The position numbers and the translations under genes were made by a program. From Mycobacterium sp. WUMAC-067 (GTDB lineage: Bacteria; Actinomycetota; Actinomycetes; Mycobacteriales; Mycobacteriaceae), in contig NZ_JAEKMI010000010.1 in assembly GCF_020217485.1 (NCBI RefSeq), positions 62,001 to 126,000 on the forward strand: a stretch of DNA of 64,000 nucleotides, given 5' to 3'. Position 1 is the stretch's first letter, and every line of letters starts with the position of its first letter. This document shows, piece by piece, positions 53,754-62,637 of this stretch. The notes beneath the pieces are model-generated. The model had not been told where the DNA came from, ran no database searches, and saw nothing but the letters and a program-made list of their open reading frames with translations.

Positions 53754-54166
53754 CCGACATCCAGCCACGCGTCGCCTCCGTTGAAGACAGCGGCGCAACA
53801 GACCCCGCGATTCGTTTCGTTGTCCTGTCCCTCTTGGCGGTCGATGGGGTTCTTTCCGCACTAGCCGGGGCCCTGCTGCTGCCTTTCTATATCGGGACGG
53901 TTCCGTTTCCCCTCAGCGGATTGATTTCCGGGCTGGTCAACGCGGCCCTGGTGTGGGCCGCGGGGCGATGGGCCCGGTCCCCCCGGGTGGCGGCACTGCC
54001 GCTGTGGACGTGGCTGCTGACGGTGGCGGTGATCAGCCTGGGCGGACCGGCCGACGACGTCATCCTGGGCGGTCGCGGCCTGATGGCCTACGCGGCCCTG
54101 CTGCTGCTGGTGCTCGGGGTGGTGCCGCCGGTCTGGGTGCTGTGGCGGCGCGGCCACAGCGGCTGA
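53705..54166 (+). CDS. Small integral membrane protein (Rv1171-like)
   Basis: A protein of up to 153 residues with four membrane helices: FVVLSLLAVDGVLSALAGAL, GLISGLVNAALVWAAG, LPLWTWLLTVAVISLG and GLMAYAALLLLVLGVVPP. GTG 53705 is the first canonical start but overlaps the small upstream gene by 49 bases. A CTG at 53750 that shares bases with the small gene's TGA would give a 138-residue form beginning (M)TDIQPRVASVEDSG, a better N-terminus by look. The function is unknown; it occupies the place of M. tuberculosis Rv1171. Confidence 0.8.
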   Translation: MGYRLDTLQHRQRSDLTDIQPRVASVEDSGATDPAIRFVVLSLLAVDGVLSALAGALLLPFYIGTVPFPLSGLISGLVNAALVWAAGRWARSPRVAALPLWTWLLTVAVISLGGPADDVILGGRGLMAYAALLLLVLGVVPPVWVLWRRGHSG

Positions 54167-54331
54167 TCTTGGCCTGCGCCGAGCGATCGTTTCGGCCGGG
54201 ATGTCGCCCGCTTGTGCCCACGGGCATGGCGCTACTGTTGACTGTTGCCCATACGGGACCCGCCGCGGGTGCCACGATTTCACATGTTGGGACGCACGGA
54301 TGAAATTCGATCGTGGGGAAGTTACACCAAG

Positions 54332-56926
54332 GTGCTGTTGACTCCGGGCGAGGAGCCTACCGCTTTGCCTGATCCACAGATTCCGGCGAAGGCCAGTGCG
54401 TCGAAGGCCGACGCGTCGGCGCTGCGACGGGTATTGCGGCGGGCGCGGGATGGCGTTGCGCTGAACATCGACGAGGCCGCGGTGGCGATGACCGCGCGCG
54501 GCGCGGATCTGGCCGACCTGTGCGCCAGCGCGGCCCGGGTGCGCGACGCGGGCCTGGAGTCGGCCGGACGGCGCGGCCCCGGCGGCCGGCTGCCGATCAC
54601 CTACTCCCGCAAGGTCTTTATCCCGGTCACCCACCTGTGCCGCGACAACTGCCATTACTGCACGTTCGTCACCGTGCCGGGCAAGCTGCGCGCCGAGGGC
54701 GCCGGCATGTACCTCGAGCCCGACGAGATACTCGACATCGCCCGCCGTGGCGGCGAACTTGGTTGCAAGGAAGCACTATTCACGCTCGGGGACCGTCCCG
54801 AGGATCGCTGGCCGGAGGCGCGCGAGTGGCTCGGTCAACGAGGCTACGATTCGACGCTGTCCTACGTGCGGGCGATGGCGATCCGGGTGCTCGAGGAAAC
54901 CGGGTTGCTGCCGCACTTGAACCCCGGTGTGATGAGCTGGTCGGAAATGGCGCGGCTCAAGCCGGTGGCGCCGTCGATGGGCATGATGCTCGAGACGACC
55001 TCGCGGCGGCTGTTCGAAACGAAAGGGCTTGCGCACTACGGCAGCCCGGACAAAGACCCGGCGGTCCGGTTGCGCGCGTTGACCGACGCGGGACGGCTGT
55101 CGATTCCGTTCACCACCGGGCTGCTGGTCGGCATCGGCGAGACACTGGAAGAACGCGCCGACACCTTGCACGCGATTCGCAAGTCGCACAAGGAGTTCGG
55201 TCATGTGCAAGAAGTGATCGTGCAGAATTTCCGGGCCAAGGAACACACCGCCATGGCCGCGGTTCCCGACGCCGGCATCGAGGATTACCTGGCGACGGTG
55301 GCGGTGGCGCGGCTGGTGCTCGGCCCCGGCATGCGTATCCAGGCGCCGCCGAACCTGGTCTCGCGCGAGGAGTGCCTGGCGCTGGTCGGCGCCGGAGTCG
55401 ACGACTGGGGCGGTGTCTCGCCGCTGACGCCCGACCACGTCAACCCGGAGCGGCCGTGGCCGGCCCTGGACGAATTGGCCGCCGTCACCGCCGAAGCCGG
55501 TTACGAGCTGGTCCAGCGGTTGACCGCGCAGCCCAAATACGTGCAAGGGGGCGCGGCCTGGATCGACCCGCGGGTGTCCGGACATGTGCAGGCGCTGGCC
55601 GATCCGGCCACCGGTCTGGCCCGCGACGTCAACCCGGTGGGGCTGCCGTGGCAGGAGCCCGACGACGTCGGTTCGGTGGGCCGGGTCGACCTCAACGCCG
55701 CGATCGACAGCGAGGGCCGTAACACCGAAACCCGCAGCGACATCGAGAGCGCCTTCGGCGACTGGGAATCGATCCGCGCGCACGTCCACGAACTCGCCGC
55801 GCAGGGCGCCAGCGCGCCAGAACGCCTGGACACCGACGTGCTTGCCGCGCTGCGCTCCGCCGAACGCGATCCCGCCGGCTGCAGCGACAACGAATACCTG
55901 TCACTGGCCACCGCCGACGGTCCCGCGCTGGAAGCCGTTGCCGCACTGGCGGATTCGTTACGCCGTGACACGGTCGGTGACGACGTGACGTTCGTCGTCA
56001 ACCGCAACATCAACTTCACCAACATCTGCTACACCGGGTGCCGGTTCTGTGCGTTCGCGCAGCGCAAGGGCGACGCCGACGCGTATTCGCTGTCCACCGA
56101 CGAGGTCGCCGACCGCGCCTGGGAGGCGCACGTCGAAGGCGCCACCGAGGTGTGCATGCAGGGCGGCATCGACCCCGAGCTGCCCGTCACCGGTTACGCC
56201 GACCTGGTCCGCGCCGTCAAGGCGCGGGTGCCGTCGATGCACGTGCACGCGTTCTCTCCGATGGAGATCGCCAACGGGGTGACCAAGAGCGGGTTGAGCG
56301 TGCGCGAGTGGCTCACCAGTTTGCGCGAAGCGGGCCTGGACACCATCCCCGGCACCGCCGCCGAGATCCTCGACGACGAAGTGCGCTGGGTGCTGACCAA
56401 GGGCAAGCTGCCGACCTCGATGTGGATCGAGATCGTCACCGCCGCGCACGAGGTGGGGCTGCGGTCGTCGTCGACCATGATGTACGGCCACGTGGACAGC
56501 CCGCGGCACTGGGTCGGCCACCTCAACGTGCTGCGCGACATCCAGGACCGCACCGGCGGTTTCACCGAGTTCGTGCCGTTGCCGTTCGTGCACCAGAGCT
56601 CGCCGCTGTACCTGGCCGGCGCGGCCCGGCCCGGGCCCACCCACCGCGACAACCGGGCCGTACACGCGCTGGCGCGAATCATGTTGCACGGCCGCATCTC
56701 CCAGATCCAGACCAGCTGGGTCAAGCTCGGTGTCGAGCGCACGCAGGTGATGCTCAACGGCGGCGCCAACGACCTGGGCGGCACGCTGATGGAGGAGACC
56801 ATCTCGCGGATGGCCGGCTCGGAATACGGGTCGGCCAAGACGGTGGCCGAACTGACCGCGATCGCCGAAGGCATCGGGCGACCGGCGCGCCAGCGCACCA
56901 CCGACTACACGCCGTTGGCCGCGTAG
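54332..56926 (+). CDS. fbiC: 7,8-didemethyl-8-hydroxy-5-deazariboflavin (FO) synthase FbiC
   Basis: An 864-residue fusion of two radical SAM enzymes (CofG-like then CofH-like, as one chain) that builds the deazaflavin of coenzyme F420 from tyrosine and the riboflavin precursor. The first radical SAM motif is CRDNCHYC (Cys 103, 107, 110), the second CYTGCRFC (Cys 566, 570, 573). GTG 54332 is chosen because GGGGAAG lies ten bases upstream and the length then approaches the 856 residues of M. tuberculosis FbiC (Rv1173). The product is needed by F420 enzymes such as the one at 33500. Confidence 0.97.
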   Translation: MLLTPGEEPTALPDPQIPAKASASKADASALRRVLRRARDGVALNIDEAAVAMTARGADLADLCASAARVRDAGLESAGRRGPGGRLPITYSRKVFIPVTHLCRDNCHYCTFVTVPGKLRAEGAGMYLEPDEILDIARRGGELGCKEALFTLGDRPEDRWPEAREWLGQRGYDSTLSYVRAMAIRVLEETGLLPHLNPGVMSWSEMARLKPVAPSMGMMLETTSRRLFETKGLAHYGSPDKDPAVRLRALTDAGRLSIPFTTGLLVGIGETLEERADTLHAIRKSHKEFGHVQEVIVQNFRAKEHTAMAAVPDAGIEDYLATVAVARLVLGPGMRIQAPPNLVSREECLALVGAGVDDWGGVSPLTPDHVNPERPWPALDELAAVTAEAGYELVQRLTAQPKYVQGGAAWIDPRVSGHVQALADPATGLARDVNPVGLPWQEPDDVGSVGRVDLNAAIDSEGRNTETRSDIESAFGDWESIRAHVHELAAQGASAPERLDTDVLAALRSAERDPAGCSDNEYLSLATADGPALEAVAALADSLRRDTVGDDVTFVVNRNINFTNICYTGCRFCAFAQRKGDADAYSLSTDEVADRAWEAHVEGATEVCMQGGIDPELPVTGYADLVRAVKARVPSMHVHAFSPMEIANGVTKSGLSVREWLTSLREAGLDTIPGTAAEILDDEVRWVLTKGKLPTSMWIEIVTAAHEVGLRSSSTMMYGHVDSPRHWVGHLNVLRDIQDRTGGFTEFVPLPFVHQSSPLYLAGAARPGPTHRDNRAVHALARIMLHGRISQIQTSWVKLGVERTQVMLNGGANDLGGTLMEETISRMAGSEYGSAKTVAELTAIAEGIGRPARQRTTDYTPLAA

Positions 56927-56964
56927 CCGCTTGCCGGTCAGGCGCGGCGGGTATACCCGACGCC

Positions 56965-57737
56965 GTGACGCGACGAGTTGACGAAGACCGATTCCCGGAG
57001 TGGCGGCCGTTCGTGGATGCCGTGCAACGGCACGGCCCGGACGCCGGCACCTGGTGTGAGGCCTGGACGGTGCGCGACTCGCTTTCGTAGGTCGTCCTCG
57101 GCCTGGAAACGCCGAAGAACTCGCGCGAGTGCTCGGCGGCCACCTGGCCGGTCAGCCGGTGGCCACCCGCGGGTTCGAGGAGCGCGAGGGTCCGCTGCGC
57201 GCCTTGAACGACGCGGACCTGTGGGACGCGCTGCTAGACCGGATGGCCACCCTCGGTGACGTCGCGGCGGCGGCCGAAGGAGCGCCCGCCGACACCGACG
57301 TCGCCTGGACCGGCCGCACCATGAAGGTGCCGTGGTTCGCCGAGCACATGCGCGAAGAGCTCGTCCTGCACAGCTGGGACATCACCGGCGACGAACCGGC
57401 CGCCCAGGCCCGGCTGGCCGAGCCATGGATGACCACGCACAGCGTCGTCGCGGTCGGCAAGCCGCTGTTGGCGAAGGGGGCCAGGCTGCTGAACCCAGGT
57501 GAGCGCATCGAGGCTCGCCTGCGGGCCGAGGGCACCGACGACGTCGTCCTGACCGCCGATCCGGATCAGGTCACCATCGGATTCGCCGAGCCGGACGGCC
57601 CGGCCACCCTGGACACCGACGCGGCCGCGCGCGTGCTGCTCCTGTGGGGGCGCAGGCCCGCCGACCCGTCACGCATTCGCAGCCGCGTCGGGCCGGAGAC
57701 CCTGGGACGGGTGCGCCGCCTGCTCGGCGGCTACTGA
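56965..57737 (+). pseudogene. Frameshifted maleylpyruvate-isomerase/DinB-type (mycothiol-dependent) gene
   Basis: Two adjoining frames together give one protein of this family. Frame 1 (56965-57090) encodes FPEWRPFVDAV to TWCEAWTVRDSLS and hits TAG. Frame 2 continues from about 57106 with GNAEELARVLGGHLAGQPVA and runs to the stop at 57735-57737. The expected connection is WTVRD-xxxHxxGNAEEL; the His-containing linker is garbled and the frame shifts by one base near 57075-57105. The second frame alone (GTG 57129, 202 residues) includes VPWFAEHMREELVLHSWDI and could still be translated, but lacks the N-terminal helix bundle part. A sequencing error is possible. Confidence 0.75.
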
Positions 57738-57739
57738 AC

Positions 57740-57755
57740 CGCTTCGTACGAAGCG
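57740..57755. terminator. Perfect 16-bp palindrome between convergent genes
   Basis: CGCTTCGTACGAAGCG lies three bases after the isomerase-like stop and six bases before the TB8.4 stop, where a bidirectional terminator would be expected. No T-tract. Confidence 0.6.
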
Positions 57756-57761
57756 ATCGGC

Positions 57762-58094
57762 TCAGTAGTTGTTACAGGTGACCGCGACCTGGTTGATGGT
57801 GTTGTAGTACTTCTGCGCCGCCGGCATGGCCTGGATCTGCTGGGCCATCTGCTCGCGCTTGGGCGGCGGCGCGGCCAGGAAGTTGCGGATGTAGGACTGC
57901 GCCACCGGCGACGAGTTCAACTGCTGGGCAGCTGCCGGGTCGGTCGCGTTGAGCGCCGCAATCACCTGTCCGTAGTTGCAGGTGGTGTTGATGATCGCGT
58001 CCGTGGGGTCGGCGGATGCGATCCCGGCCGCGGCGGTCAACGCCACTGCCGCGCTGCCAACCGCAACGCCCAATTTGCTCAACGACACCCTCAT
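57762..58094 (-). CDS. Low-molecular-weight secreted T-cell antigen TB8.4-like
   Basis: A 110-residue secreted protein from ATG 58094 behind GGGGAAGG. The signal peptide is LSKLGVAVGSAAVALTAAAGIASADP. The mature part has two cysteines (NTTCNYGQ and VTCNNY) likely to pair, and PPPKREQMAQQI, as in the hemophore-related family. It matches M. tuberculosis Rv1174c (TB8.4), a known T-cell antigen, in length and pattern. Confidence 0.94.
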   Translation of the reverse strand: MRVSLSKLGVAVGSAAVALTAAAGIASADPTDAIINTTCNYGQVIAALNATDPAAAQQLNSSPVAQSYIRNFLAAPPPKREQMAQQIQAMPAAQKYYNTINQVAVTCNNY

Positions 58095-58467
58095 GTGTGG
58101 ACACCTTCCCCAGTTAATGCACCGCTCTTACGGCGAAAAAATCTGCCCAGCGGTTGCCGTCCTTCGGTTGAGATTACCAGGCCCCGCGAGCGTGCCGGCA
58201 ACGCAACAGATATCGAAGCCTACCGCCCGGCCGTAACTCTGTGCAGGTCAGCGCGTTGTGCGCCATGTTCGCCCTCGGCGAAAGGGGGGCCGCGCGCGGG
58301 GTCCGAGACTGTCAGTCTTAAATCGGTATTTCGACAGGCGCGCCAAATGGTTGACCTGTATCTGCAACGTCTAGTATCAGTAACCGAAAGCTTCACCGGA
58401 AGAGGACGGACGCGCCGGTGCGAGCTGAACCGCAGCCCACGTTGAGTAGTACATGGAGGAGACGTCT
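58095..58467. other. Intergenic region between the TB8.4-like gene and fdxC
   Basis: A 373-base divergent intergenic region. The right part holds a promoter-like pair for fdxC (annotated separately) and the GGAGGAG binding site. The left part should hold the TB8.4 promoter, whose boxes I could not identify. No gene is supported in it. Confidence 0.6.
58351..58377 (+). promoter_or_regulatory. Predicted fdxC promoter (TTGACC -15 nt- TAGTAT)
   Basis: TTGACC (58351-58356) and TAGTAT (58372-58377) are good -35 and -10 boxes with a slightly short 15-base spacer, 90 bases before the fdxC start. Confidence 0.55.
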
Positions 58468-58794
58468 GTGACGTACACGATCGCCGAACCCTGTGTCGAC
58501 ATCAAGGACAAGGCCTGTATCGAGGAGTGCCCGGTCGACTGCATTTACGAAGGCGCCCGGATGCTCTACATCCACCCCGACGAGTGTGTGGACTGCGGCG
58601 CATGCGAGCCGGTCTGCCCCGTCGAAGCGATCTACTACGAAGACGACGTGCCGGACCAGTGGAGCCAGTACACGCAGATCAACGCCGACTTCTTCGCCGA
58701 GCTGGGATCGCCCGGCGGCGCGGCCAAGGTCGGCATGACCGAGAACGACCCGCAGGTGGTCAAGGATCTGCCGCCGCAGGGCGAAGGCGACTGA
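58468..58794 (+). CDS. fdxC: Seven-iron ferredoxin FdxC
   Basis: A 108-residue ferredoxin from GTG 58468, with GGAGGAG six bases upstream. Cysteines at 9, 17, 21 and 25 and the CVDCGACEPVCP group carry one [3Fe-4S] and one [4Fe-4S] cluster. The C-terminal WSQYTQINADFFAELGSPGGA is conserved in the actinobacterial type. It matches M. tuberculosis Rv1177 (FdxC), an essential electron carrier that can serve P450 and other reductases, so it is a candidate partner for the P450 at 14189. Confidence 0.96.
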   Translation: MTYTIAEPCVDIKDKACIEECPVDCIYEGARMLYIHPDECVDCGACEPVCPVEAIYYEDDVPDQWSQYTQINADFFAELGSPGGAAKVGMTENDPQVVKDLPPQGEGD

Positions 58795-58835
58795 GCGGCC
58801 CGGTGCCACACCAGCTCAAGAAGCGCCGGCCGGCC

Positions 58836-59921
58836 GTGTCGGCGTCCCTGCCGGAATTCCCCTGGGACACGCTGGCCGACGCGAAAGCGCGGGCCGGCGC
58901 CCACCCCGACGGGATCGTCGACCTCTCCGTCGGCACGCCGGTCGACCCGGTGGCCCCGGTAATCTCCGACGCGCTGGCCGCGGCCGGTTCGGCGTCTGGC
59001 TATCCGGCGACCGCGGGCACCGCCCGGCTGCGCGAGGCGGCGGTCGCCGCCCTGGCCCGCCGCTTCGGCGTCACCGGGCTGGCCGAGGCGGACGTGCTCC
59101 CGGTGATCGGCAGCAAGGAGCTCATCGCGTGGCTGCCGACATTGTTGGGTCTGGGCTCCGCGGACACGATCGTGGTGCCCGAGCTGGCCTACCCGACCTA
59201 TGACGTCGGGGCGCGGCTGGCCGGGGCGCGGGTCCTGCGGGCGGATTCGCTGACCCAGCTGGGCCCGCAATCGCCGACGCTGTACTACCTGAACTCCCCG
59301 AGCAATCCGACCGGGCGGGTGCTGGGCGTCGACCACCTGCGCAAAGTGGTCGGTTGGGCCCGCGACCGGGGCTGTCTGGTGGCCTCCGACGAGTGCTACC
59401 TCGGACTGGGCTGGGACGCTCAGCCGCTGTCGATCCTGCATCCCTCGGTCTGCGACGGCGACCACACCGGGCTGCTCGCGATCCATTCCCTGTCGAAGAG
59501 CTCGTCGCTGGCCGGGTATCGGGCCGGCTTCGTCGCCGGCGATTCCGATCTCATCGCCGAGCTGCTCGCCGTGCGCAAGCACGCCGGGATGATGGTGCCG
59601 ACGCCGGTGCAGGCGGCCATGGTGGCCGCCCTGGATGACGACGCCCACGAGCTGCAACAGCGGCAGCGCTACGAGCGGCGCCGGGCCGCCCTGTTGCCGG
59701 CCCTGCGTGCGGCCGGCTTCACCGTCGACTATTCCGAAGCCGGCCTTTACCTCTGGGTCACCCGCGGCGAGCCCTGCCACGACAGCGTCGCCTGGCTGGC
59801 GCAGCGCGGCGTCCTGGTGGCCCCCGGCGATTTCTACGGCCCGCGCGGCGCACAGCACGTGCGCGTTGCGCTGACGGCCACCGATGAGCGGATCGACGCG
59901 GCGGTACGCCGGCTCGCCTAA
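58836..59921 (+). CDS. Class I/II aminotransferase (succinyldiaminopimelate aminotransferase type)
   Basis: A 361-residue PLP enzyme from GTG 58836 (MSASLPEFPWDTLADAKARA). Fold type I marks are GYPATAGTARLREA, the cofactor-binding YYLNSPSNPTGRVL, SDECYLGLGW, the Schiff-base Lys in HSLSKSSSLAGYRAGF, and the late RVALTATDERI. It is commonly annotated as N-succinyldiaminopimelate aminotransferase (DapC-like), which would place it in lysine and peptidoglycan synthesis. The substrate is not proven by sequence. It follows fdxC by 41 bases and matches M. tuberculosis Rv1178. Confidence 0.93.
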   Translation: MSASLPEFPWDTLADAKARAGAHPDGIVDLSVGTPVDPVAPVISDALAAAGSASGYPATAGTARLREAAVAALARRFGVTGLAEADVLPVIGSKELIAWLPTLLGLGSADTIVVPELAYPTYDVGARLAGARVLRADSLTQLGPQSPTLYYLNSPSNPTGRVLGVDHLRKVVGWARDRGCLVASDECYLGLGWDAQPLSILHPSVCDGDHTGLLAIHSLSKSSSLAGYRAGFVAGDSDLIAELLAVRKHAGMMVPTPVQAAMVAALDDDAHELQQRQRYERRRAALLPALRAAGFTVDYSEAGLYLWVTRGEPCHDSVAWLAQRGVLVAPGDFYGPRGAQHVRVALTATDERIDAAVRRLA

Positions 59922-60022
59922 CTGCGCCCGGTGACGCTGTGCGCCGCCCCCGACGCGGTCCGAACGTGCACAATGCTTCGGAGGCGTTTCACGTTCTTGA
60001 ACCTCGGGTAAGGACGGTGCTT

Positions 60023-62386
60023 GTGACCAGTTCGACCGGCAAGCTGCGCATCCCGCTCTCGGTCGGGGACGTCGCCAGGCGCGTGTTCCTCGGTAAGCCG
60101 CTGATCACCGAGGACATCGCGGCCGAGAAGTTGTCCAATGGCGTTGCGCTCGGGGCGCTTTCACCTGATGCGGTGTCATCGGTCGCCTACGGTCCCGAGC
60201 AGATCCTGATCGAACTGTTGCCGCACGCCGGGTTGGCGGCGTTCCTGCTGTTGCTTCCCATCACCGGCGTCATCCTGTTCATCCTGGTGTTGGTGGCCGC
60301 GTCGTACCGGCAGGTGGTGATGGCCTACACCCGGGCCGGCGGCTCCTACATCGTCGCGCGCGACAACTTCGGCCCCCGCGTCGCGCAGATCGCCGCCGCG
60401 GCGCTGCTGATCGACTACGTGGTGACCGTCGCGGTGCAATCGGCGGCGGGGACGGTCGCGGTGGTGTCGGCGATCCCCGCATTGGGTCCCTACAGCTTGG
60501 CGATCACGGTCGGCGTGGTGCTCATCATCTGCTACGCGAACCTGCGGGGATTGCGGGAAGCGGGAATGCCGTTCGCGGTGGCGACCTACTCCTTCATCGC
60601 CATGGTCGGCCTGACCATCCTGGTCGGCGTCGTCCGCGCAATCGGCGGGGGTTTGCCGGTCTACGACCCGGCGCACACGGCCGGCACCGTGCCGGTTCAT
60701 CAGGGCAACGGATTGGTGCTGGGCGCAACGATTCTGGTGTTGTTGCGCGCTTTCGCCAACGGAGGCTCGTCGCTGACCGGTGTCGAGGCCATCTCCAACA
60801 CGGTCGACTACTTCCGAAAGCCCCAGGGCCGCAACGCCCGCCGGGTGCTCACCGCGATGGCCTGCATTCTGGGCTTCCTGCTCGCCGGTGTCGCCTACCT
60901 GGCCCACGCCACCCATGCCACGCCGTATCTGACCGAATATCCGTCGGTGTTGTCGCAGATCGGTCGCGCCGTCTACGGCAACGGCACGCTCGGTGACGTG
61001 TTCTACGTCCTGGTCCAGGCCTCGACGGCGGCCATCCTGTTCACCGGCGCGAACACCAGCTTCAACGGCTTCCCGGCCTTGGCCAGCTTCGTCGCCGAGG
61101 ACCGCTTCCTGCCGCGGCAGCTGACGAAACGCGGTCACCGCCTGGTGTTCTCGAACGGGATCATCACGCTGACGGCGCTGTCGGTGGCCCTGCTGGTGGT
61201 GACCGGCGGCTCGGTCAACGCGCTGGTTCCCTTCTACGCGATCGGCGTGTTCACCGGATTCTCGATGGCCGGCTACGGCATGACCAAACACCACCTGACG
61301 CATCGTGAACCGGGCTGGCGGCGCCGGCTGGCGATCAACCTGTCCGCGGCGATCCTCTCGACGATCGTGGTGGGCATCTTCGCGGTGGCGAAGTTCACCG
61401 AGGGCGCCTGGTTGGTGGTGGTCGTGTTCCCGCTGTTGGTGTTCGTGCTGACGCGGCTGAACCGCGAATACCGCGCCGAGGCAGCCATTCTCGAGATGTT
61501 CCGCACCGATCGCCCCGAATTGGTGAAGTACGCGCGGCACAAGGTGCTGGTGTTCGTCGACTCGGTCGACCTGGCGGTGATCGAAGCCTTGCGTTACGGC
61601 CGCGGCCTGCGGGCCGACGAGCTGGTCGCCGTGCACTTCATGGTCGACCCGGCCCACGCCGCGCAACTGCGAAATCGTTGGGACCACTTCGGTCTCGACA
61701 CCCCGCTGCGGATCGTGGACTGTCCCGACCGGCGGATCAGCAGGTCTGCGCAGCTGCTGGTCGCCAAGGCGCGCGACGAGCATCCGAACACCAACGTGAC
61801 GGTCCTCCTGCCGCGCCGGACGTTCGCGCGGCTGTTGGGGCGGCTGTTGCACGACCGGACCGCGGACAAGGTCGCCCGGGCCGTCAGCCTCATCCCGGAC
61901 GCCGCGGCGACGATCGTTCCCTATGACGTGGAATCGCGGATCAGGGAGGCCTACCCGGACTCATTCGAACAGCGCATCGGGCAGGAGATCGACAAGATCC
62001 AGGCCTGGGTCTCCCAGGACGAGGACCAGTCGGTGGAGGCCTACGAACACCCCGAACGGCCGTCGTCGGTGATCATGGTGGCCGGCCTGATCTCCGGGCA
62101 ACGCGCGACCGTCGAAGGACGCGTCAGCGAGGTCGAAGACGTCGCCGAACGCGGACGAACCCGACGACAGATCGTCGTGGGGGACAGCAGCGGCGAGCTC
62201 ACCGTGACGTTCCGTCCCGGCCGCGGGGGTGCGGACATCCAGCCCGGTCAGCTCTTGCGAATCAGCGGCAAAGCCCGCCAGGTCGGCCATCGTTCCCTGT
62301 CGATGGTCGATCCGGCATATCAGGTCATCGAGGATCCGGCGAAGGACGCCGAGTCCGGGGCGACGGAACAAGCCGACCAGTCTTAG
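60023..62386 (+). CDS. APC-superfamily permease fused to a cytosolic domain and a C-terminal OB-fold
   Basis: A 787-residue protein from GTG 60023, with AAGGA eight bases upstream. Residues about 35-490 are an APC amino acid/cation permease with about 12 helices; the start SPDAVSSVAYGPEQILIELLP and the NTSFNGFPALASFVAEDRFLP motif are typical. Residues 500-670 form a cytosolic alpha/beta domain like universal stress proteins (HKVLVFVDSVDLAVIEAL). Residues about 685-775 are an OB-fold (ATVEGRVSEVEDV, IVVGDSSGELTVTFRPGRGG, QPGQLLRISGKARQ). From memory M. tuberculosis encodes a similar permease (Rv2690c) and OB-fold protein (Rv2694c) separately. The substrate is unknown. Confidence 0.85.
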   Translation: MTSSTGKLRIPLSVGDVARRVFLGKPLITEDIAAEKLSNGVALGALSPDAVSSVAYGPEQILIELLPHAGLAAFLLLLPITGVILFILVLVAASYRQVVMAYTRAGGSYIVARDNFGPRVAQIAAAALLIDYVVTVAVQSAAGTVAVVSAIPALGPYSLAITVGVVLIICYANLRGLREAGMPFAVATYSFIAMVGLTILVGVVRAIGGGLPVYDPAHTAGTVPVHQGNGLVLGATILVLLRAFANGGSSLTGVEAISNTVDYFRKPQGRNARRVLTAMACILGFLLAGVAYLAHATHATPYLTEYPSVLSQIGRAVYGNGTLGDVFYVLVQASTAAILFTGANTSFNGFPALASFVAEDRFLPRQLTKRGHRLVFSNGIITLTALSVALLVVTGGSVNALVPFYAIGVFTGFSMAGYGMTKHHLTHREPGWRRRLAINLSAAILSTIVVGIFAVAKFTEGAWLVVVVFPLLVFVLTRLNREYRAEAAILEMFRTDRPELVKYARHKVLVFVDSVDLAVIEALRYGRGLRADELVAVHFMVDPAHAAQLRNRWDHFGLDTPLRIVDCPDRRISRSAQLLVAKARDEHPNTNVTVLLPRRTFARLLGRLLHDRTADKVARAVSLIPDAAATIVPYDVESRIREAYPDSFEQRIGQEIDKIQAWVSQDEDQSVEAYEHPERPSSVIMVAGLISGQRATVEGRVSEVEDVAERGRTRRQIVVGDSSGELTVTFRPGRGGADIQPGQLLRISGKARQVGHRSLSMVDPAYQVIEDPAKDAESGATEQADQS

Positions 62387-62637
62387 GGCCTCCCGCCGAC
62401 TCATGTGACGCGCGCGCGGTGTGAAACACCGTGAAAGGCAGGGCATTTCGACATCCCGGCCCCGGCGCACCCGCCAGACGTGGTGCGTCTGTGGTGCGCG
62501 GACGAAATTGTTTAATCCCGCTAACTGACGTGGGTCCGGTAGGTAAACTGACGCCTGCACAATTACGCCCGACCACGTGCGAAGAGACGGTGCGCGCCGC
62601 CGCTCACGGGCGGTCGGCGAGAACAGGGGACTGCACA
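62387..62637 (+). promoter_or_regulatory. pks3 upstream region with small hairpin
   Basis: This 251-base gap has a hairpin CGGTGT-GAA-ACACCG at 62418-62432, possibly ending the permease transcript. A TAAACT box at 62544-62549 could be the pks3 -10 element; no convincing -35 is seen. AGGGGA at 62625-62630 is the ribosome binding site of pks3. Confidence 0.45.

Noticed and set aside
57129..57737. Intact 202-residue protein starting at GTG 57129
   Set aside because: The family region GNAEELARVLGG continues in frame upstream of this GTG and an N-terminal part lies in another frame, so a frameshifted gene explains the data better, though translation of the 3' part is possible.
60176..61852. 558-codon minus-strand frame opposite the permease
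   Set aside because: Same reason: the plus strand shows a complete APC permease and the antisense text is low-complexity Gln/His/Arg.
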